Shown in pieces: positions 11,563-15,652 of a stretch of DNA of 15,652 nt. The stretch is from SSEF01 sp964604195 (GTDB lineage: Bacteria > Patescibacteriota > Minisyncoccia > Moranbacterales > UBA1568), in contig CAZRXW010000022.1 in the NCBI GenBank assembly GCA_964604195.1, positions 1 through 15,652 on the forward strand, read 5' to 3'. The notes under the pieces are model-generated. The model saw only the letters and a program-made list of their open reading frames with translations. It did not search any database and had not been told where the DNA came from. The translations under genes were made by a program, and so were the position numbers. Each line of letters opens with the position of its first letter. The stretch's first letter is position 1.

Positions 11563-13182
11563 TTACTCCTCGCGGTGGCCACGCTCCTCGAGTAATTTGA
11601 GAATATCTTTGATTTGTTCTTGAGAAAGCGCCAGCCAAGGAGAACTATCAGGATTGGCAGCCGAGGCCGCTGGACTCTCACCTTCATTCCACCACTTGGC
11701 CTGAAACGGAATGCCATCGAAAAGAACACGGTCGCCCGCTTCATAGACTACCTGTCCGGACCATCTCGGATAGGTCCCCACTGGCAGTGTCGGCTGTTCG
11801 ATAGGCCGCTCTCCAGGAAGCACCGGGCCAACGAGTTGCCACGGGGTTTCCCATGCTTGGAGAACGGGATTGTCGGGCAGATCCTTTTTGGTCCACCACT
11901 TGGCCTCATAGACATTGCCATGCCAGACCACTTTGGTGCCCTTGGGATAGGCGCCATTTTCTTGCCAAATCTGATAGGGGCTCTGGGCTGGATCATCGAT
12001 AACCACGGTGCCAGGCGTGCCATCGGACACAGTGACGAGGGTAGCGCTCTGAGTCAGACTCCCAGAAAAGCCATGGCTGAGTACCTCGGCATAACTCCCT
12101 TTGGGATGCTTTACTCCGCTACACGAATCGGAGACTCTCTTGGTATCAACATAGTTTTCTCCACACGGGACGTCTCGATTGGCTGACCAGAGTGAAAAAC
12201 GGCCGAGACCATGTTCCACAGCAAATGCATTGAGCGCTTGGGCATCATCGAGCGTAAAGACTTCTTCGACGACATCATTTTGGCCAATCATAGGTGTCGC
12301 CCCTATCTTGCGCCAGAGCATAGCATCACTCAGACTCACACCGGCCGCACTATAGAGGATACCGAGCTGGCGTTTGGTCTCGAGGAGAGCACTCCGCGAA
12401 GCAGCAAACATGCTGTCACTCGTACTGCGACTGGCTCCATAATCCATGGTCATGACGTTTACCCCGGCGAGATCGACTCCCTGAGCCAGAAAAGTAGCGA
12501 TAGCCGTGGTCCCATCTTCGGTAAGACCCTGAGGAGCGACTGGGAGAGTAAGCCAAATAGCAAGCTCCTTGCCACTGGCACGATAGGCCGCTTGGAGACT
12601 GGCGAGCACTCTCCCCCGCCTTTCATTGGCTTCTTGGTTGGTCAGGTTGGCTCGCTCCAAATCGATATCGATCGTGTCGAGAGCATAACGGTCAATCACG
12701 GCCTGGTACGCCTCCCGCAAACGACCTTCGTCCGTGCAGGCGGTGCCCAACTCTTCATTGAGTGCTCCGCCAAAAGAAACCGCGATATTGCCTCCTTGTT
12801 GTCTCAGTCTGGCGATACGACGATCGAGGTCGAGAGCAGCTCCGGCCTCATCAAGCGTATAGTGAGTACCCCAGGTCGGAGTACAAGTCACTTCTGTATC
12901 GGCCACGATAAAGGAGAGGGCTATCTGAGAAGTAGTAGTCGCTCCCAACTGCTCAAACGGAAAAAGTGGAGTGGAAGTAGCATCGACATAGGCCGCAAAC
13001 CATGGATCGGGAAGGGTCTGAGGAGAGGGCGCTACTTCCTGAAACACAGGGGTATGGGTAGTCACGAGGTACCCCACTACGCCAAGAGCGACCGCGCTCG
13101 CCAGGGCGACCCGCCACCACGAAAGTCGACGCGAGGGTACCGGGTGAGGAGATGCGGTCATGGGTGCGGGAGCGGTATCCAT
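11563..13182 (-). CDS. GH18 chitinase-like protein with two chitin-binding modules
   Basis: 539 residues, membrane-anchored or secreted: a single hydrophobic helix (about 22-42) follows a Pro/Arg-rich start and has no clear cleavage site. The glycosidase family 18 barrel spans about 60-360 and carries the complete catalytic motif D169-T-I-D172-I-D174-L-E176, with E176 the expected acid, plus SFGG and MTMDYG segments typical of the fold. The C-terminal part has two CBM5/12-type modules (about 405-450 and 470-520), each with the YxAKWW/FQAKWW signature that binds chitin-like chains, then a short helical, charged tail. The start ATG is 20 bases after the glycosyltransferase stop with no promoter between, so the two are one operon. 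It may cleave or just hold a beta-1,4-linked GlcNAc polymer made by its partner or by a host. Confidence 0.9.
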   Translation of the reverse strand: MDTAPAPMTASPHPVPSRRLSWWRVALASAVALGVVGYLVTTHTPVFQEVAPSPQTLPDPWFAAYVDATSTPLFPFEQLGATTTSQIALSFIVADTEVTCTPTWGTHYTLDEAGAALDLDRRIARLRQQGGNIAVSFGGALNEELGTACTDEGRLREAYQAVIDRYALDTIDIDLERANLTNQEANERRGRVLASLQAAYRASGKELAIWLTLPVAPQGLTEDGTTAIATFLAQGVDLAGVNVMTMDYGASRSTSDSMFAASRSALLETKRQLGILYSAAGVSLSDAMLWRKIGATPMIGQNDVVEEVFTLDDAQALNAFAVEHGLGRFSLWSANRDVPCGENYVDTKRVSDSCSGVKHPKGSYAEVLSHGFSGSLTQSATLVTVSDGTPGTVVIDDPAQSPYQIWQENGAYPKGTKVVWHGNVYEAKWWTKKDLPDNPVLQAWETPWQLVGPVLPGERPIEQPTLPVGTYPRWSGQVVYEAGDRVLFDGIPFQAKWWNEGESPAASAANPDSSPWLALSQEQIKDILKLLEERGHREE

Positions 13183-13202
13183 AGATAATCGAGAGAGCTA
13201 TT

Positions 13203-15545
13203 TTATTTGGTATCAGCCGGTGAGGAGGAAAATCCTGACACAGGAGAGGGATGCAGCACTTTGTGCCAATCAGTGTCGGGATGGGCAGAAAGTATAGCTT
13301 CAGTCTGGCGGTCTTGGGGGGCGGCGTCAACGTAGAACCACTCAGTAAAGCCATACCAGAGATCCTCGATGAGACCTCGCATACCAATATAGGCAAACAC
13401 TGCCCAGAGAGCCGCAAATGAATTGAATCCGGCTGCTAGAGCATTGCCCCAATTATTCGCTTCGATACTGTGCCAGAGAGTAAAAAGACAAAACCCAATA
13501 ATAAGGAGTGGTGAGGCTACGTAGAGGAAGCCGGCAGCAGTTCGATTTTTGACTTTGGGAGTGCGGGCAAACGGAAGTTTCTTGGTGGTAAGCATTTGCT
13601 CGAGTGATTTGAAGGTGCCCGCAATATTGACCGGGAGCAAAATAAGGTTGAATCCATAAATACGGATGATATCGCTGTAACTGTAGCGACAGTGTTTGAG
13701 ATCGACAGCCATCGCGATGAAGTACGGAAGCGCTGCCAAGAAAATAAATGAGCTCAACAGCCTCCCATCATACGGATACGTCAAAAGAAAAACCAAACCG
13801 ATATTGGACCAGGCAATTGAGGCCATGTAATTGAGGCGGATGAGAAATTCCATCTTCGACATGGGCTGGCCTTTGAGTTTCCGTTCGTGCTGCAAAGTAA
13901 AAAGTTTGGGCAAAATAATCAGTCCTCCATTGGCCCAACGCCGACGCTGGATAATGAGTGACCCAAAATCTGGAGGGGTAGCGCTGTAACTGAGACGCTC
14001 GGGATAATTGACGAGTCGCCAGCCATGCAGGGCAAGATCGATACTTGACTCCGTGTCTTCAATGACGGTCCGATCCTGAATATAGCGCTTCACCTCAAAC
14101 CCACCAACCCATTCTTTTTCTACGATATCAAGGAGAGCCCGCTTGCGAATAACTGCGTTGGCCCCCACCCAAAAAGTAGCATTGTAGTAACTCATGCCCT
14201 GATGCAAGATGTGCTGAATATCTGTCGTCGCACCTGCCAAACGTTCGATACGCGTCGGTGATCCACGGAAGGAAGAATATGGTGTCTGGGTCACGGCTAC
14301 ATCGGCGTTGTCTGGCTGCTCGAGGAGGTACACCAGCCGCAAACAGTACTCCCTCAGGAGGATCGAGTCAGCGTCTAGGGTGAGAAGAAAATCACTATCT
14401 GGCACTACAAGATCTGCCTTGGCTGGATCATCAGTAGCGAGCAAAACTACCCCATCAGGAGTTGCTTCCTTGGAGTACTGACCGCCCATGAGGCCAATGT
14501 AGGCGTTGAGATTCATGGCCTTGTTCTTCTCATGAGAGAGCGAAATATACTGCTTTCGTTCAAAGACTTCCATCTTGACCGAAAATATCCACACCAATCT
14601 TTCGTGGAGTTCGAGAGCCCGCTGGAACGAAAGTGGGATACGCTGTTTGGCTGATACGAGGAGTGCTTTGGCCACGTGACGGAGATCGCCCGCCAATCCA
14701 CGCAAAACCTGATCAGCAAAAAAAACATCGACATGATCCTCAATAACTTCACGGTCGGCAGCGTCTTCAAGCCATTGAGCCGCCTCCATATAATGAGTAG
14801 CGATCTCACGGAGAGCATCGCCCACCAGCATCTCGTCTGGCTGTGAGGACGAAGAAAAACGTTCGCGAATCTTTTTGAAACGTTGACGCGGCTCGGAGAA
14901 CCAGGCTTCTATATCATGAGCGAGTGAACGAGTCGCCTCGAGACGACGCCTGTGTTCAGAAGAAAGTTTTTTGGCATCGTCATCAATGAGGAGAACCACT
15001 CTTTTCTGAGGATATTCTTGGAGTGCTGCTGAAAGAAGAGTTTTCCGAATAACAGCGGTTTCTTCACCAAGAGACGGGACCAGTACGGTGATCGATGACT
15101 GATGTTTGGAAAAAAAGGTGTCTAGTACCGCTCGAGGTACACGCACATGGCGAGAAAATCGCTGTAAGGCTCCTTGGCGAGTAATGAGATACACCAGGGC
15201 CGAAAACGTAAGAAAGGTTACGACCGTGAGATACCCCAACGACTCCATCATGAATTGGTAGTTTTTGGGACCATCGATAAGTTGACGCATGATCACCGAA
15301 GTAACGTACAGCATCCAGAAAAAAAGCGTCACCACCACAGCTACTCGGCTCCAGAAAATTGCTGGACCAGAAGGGACTTTGTGCAGGTGAGAAAGTGGCT
15401 CAAGATTCCATTCAGTCCCCCATTCACGTTTGCGAGCCACGTGTACATCGTCGGGACGACAAAATACCGCCGTGTATTTTTTGAGGCGAATGATACATCG
15501 AACAGTAAATCGGGAAATACGACTGAGAAAGTCCTTGAACGTCAT
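13203..15545 (-). CDS. Processive family 2 glycosyltransferase, cellulose/chitin-synthase-like
   Basis: A membrane enzyme that would polymerise a nucleotide-sugar into a beta-linked polysaccharide and pass it through the membrane. From ATG 15545 it has 780 residues: two N-terminal helices (about 50-75 and 83-105), the GT-A domain, and about five C-terminal helices. Catalytic signatures are complete: D391-A-D393 in TLDADS, E496-D497 in VIEDTES (the acceptor-side Asp), and QRRRW at 533-537. Between the first substrate motif (LLIDDD) and TLDADS lies a charged helical insertion of about 150 residues, absent from compact synthases. The longer frame from TTG 15602 cannot be right if the promoter is real, because that TTG is the first triplet of the -35 hexamer. 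ATG 15569 is possible only as a leaderless start. No PilZ domain is seen. The polymer could be chitin-, cellulose- or PNAG-like; the adjacent chitinase favours GlcNAc. Confidence 0.88.
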   Translation of the reverse strand: MTFKDFLSRISRFTVRCIIRLKKYTAVFCRPDDVHVARKREWGTEWNLEPLSHLHKVPSGPAIFWSRVAVVVTLFFWMLYVTSVIMRQLIDGPKNYQFMMESLGYLTVVTFLTFSALVYLITRQGALQRFSRHVRVPRAVLDTFFSKHQSSITVLVPSLGEETAVIRKTLLSAALQEYPQKRVVLLIDDDAKKLSSEHRRRLEATRSLAHDIEAWFSEPRQRFKKIRERFSSSSQPDEMLVGDALREIATHYMEAAQWLEDAADREVIEDHVDVFFADQVLRGLAGDLRHVAKALLVSAKQRIPLSFQRALELHERLVWIFSVKMEVFERKQYISLSHEKNKAMNLNAYIGLMGGQYSKEATPDGVVLLATDDPAKADLVVPDSDFLLTLDADSILLREYCLRLVYLLEQPDNADVAVTQTPYSSFRGSPTRIERLAGATTDIQHILHQGMSYYNATFWVGANAVIRKRALLDIVEKEWVGGFEVKRYIQDRTVIEDTESSIDLALHGWRLVNYPERLSYSATPPDFGSLIIQRRRWANGGLIILPKLFTLQHERKLKGQPMSKMEFLIRLNYMASIAWSNIGLVFLLTYPYDGRLLSSFIFLAALPYFIAMAVDLKHCRYSYSDIIRIYGFNLILLPVNIAGTFKSLEQMLTTKKLPFARTPKVKNRTAAGFLYVASPLLIIGFCLFTLWHSIEANNWGNALAAGFNSFAALWAVFAYIGMRGLIEDLWYGFTEWFYVDAAPQDRQTEAILSAHPDTDWHKVLHPSPVSGFSSSPADTK

Positions 15546-15574
15546 GCAAGCAGAGTAAACGTACGGCATAATAT

Positions 15575-15602
15575 TGTATACCCGAGAGAAACACTCTGTC
15601 AA
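15575..15602 (-). promoter_or_regulatory. Sigma70-like promoter of the polysaccharide operon
   Basis: On the minus strand a perfect TTGACA (15602-15597) is followed after 16 bases by TATACA (15580-15575), or after 18 bases by TACAAT (15578-15573). Transcription would begin near 15568, leaving about 23 bases before ATG 15545. The remaining bases to the right edge (15603-15652) hold nothing recognisable. Confidence 0.75.
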
Positions 15603-15652
15603 TCAAATGTACAAGATGAGTACATAGGTGACAAATGACTGGCTTTGATGGG

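Noticed and set aside
12211..13188. Long plus-strand open frame (325 codons) opposite the chitinase gene
   Set aside because: It is the complement of a clearly coding GH18 gene, has no recognisable domain, and its composition follows from the opposite strand.
15546..15602. TTG start extending the glycosyltransferase to 799 residues
   Set aside because: That TTG is the beginning of the TTGACA -35 hexamer, so it would lie upstream of the transcript.

Overview
The window looks like a piece of a Patescibacteria (Candidate Phyla Radiation, Parcubacteria-like) genome. The reasons are gene content typical of that group: a two-helix T4SS-type pilin with a Cys-rich tail, SipW/TasA-type secreted proteins, lamin-tail-domain and DUF11 surface proteins, a small GIY-YIG protein, and an LPxTG/sortase pair. 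Genes are tightly packed and the genetic code is standard (TGA is used as a stop). This placement is by resemblance of families and was not computed. None of the twelve coding sequences shows a convincing Shine-Dalgarno sequence, and several lie behind sigma70-like promoters with very short leaders.

Layout, right to left, because nearly everything is on the minus strand: (1) 15602-11563, a promoter followed by a processive family 2 glycosyltransferase (cellulose/chitin-synthase-like) and a family 18 glycosidase with two chitin-binding modules, apparently one operon. (2) 11562-11017, a 550-base gene-free stretch with a good promoter and several strong hairpins, possibly a structured RNA or leader. 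(3) 11016-10733, a GIY-YIG gene enclosed in short terminal inverted repeats, resembling a small mobile cassette. (4) 10720-2879, a six-gene surface-fibre locus: two TasA/camelysin-like subunits, a SipW-type signal peptidase, a double lamin-tail protein that also carries a SipW-type leader, a 706-residue protein that reads like two fused surface proteins with an internal LPLTG sorting signal, and a sortase. (5) 2525-2880, a complete short plus-strand transcription unit (promoter, leader hairpin, 57-codon gene, terminator), the only plus-strand gene. (6) 2483-1648, a nearly leaderless cyclophilin lipoprotein gene and its terminator. (7) 1634-354, a pilin-like membrane protein with a Pro-rich tandem repeat and a Cys-rich extracellular region. 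(8) 1-353, gene-free DNA with a cluster of short palindromes.

How the parts may work together (inference): SipW would mature the two TasA-like subunits and the lamin-tail protein. These would assemble on the cell surface, and the sortase would attach the LPLTG-bearing protein to an acceptor. The glycosyltransferase would make a beta-linked polysaccharide that the chitinase-like protein could trim or bind. The result would be a fibre/matrix or host-adhesion system. The most notable individual points are the internal sorting signal followed by a second signal peptide, the sugar-binding-like domain inserted inside one TasA copy, the inverted-repeat GIY-YIG cassette in front of the fibre genes, and the self-contained micro-gene with a CxxC motif.
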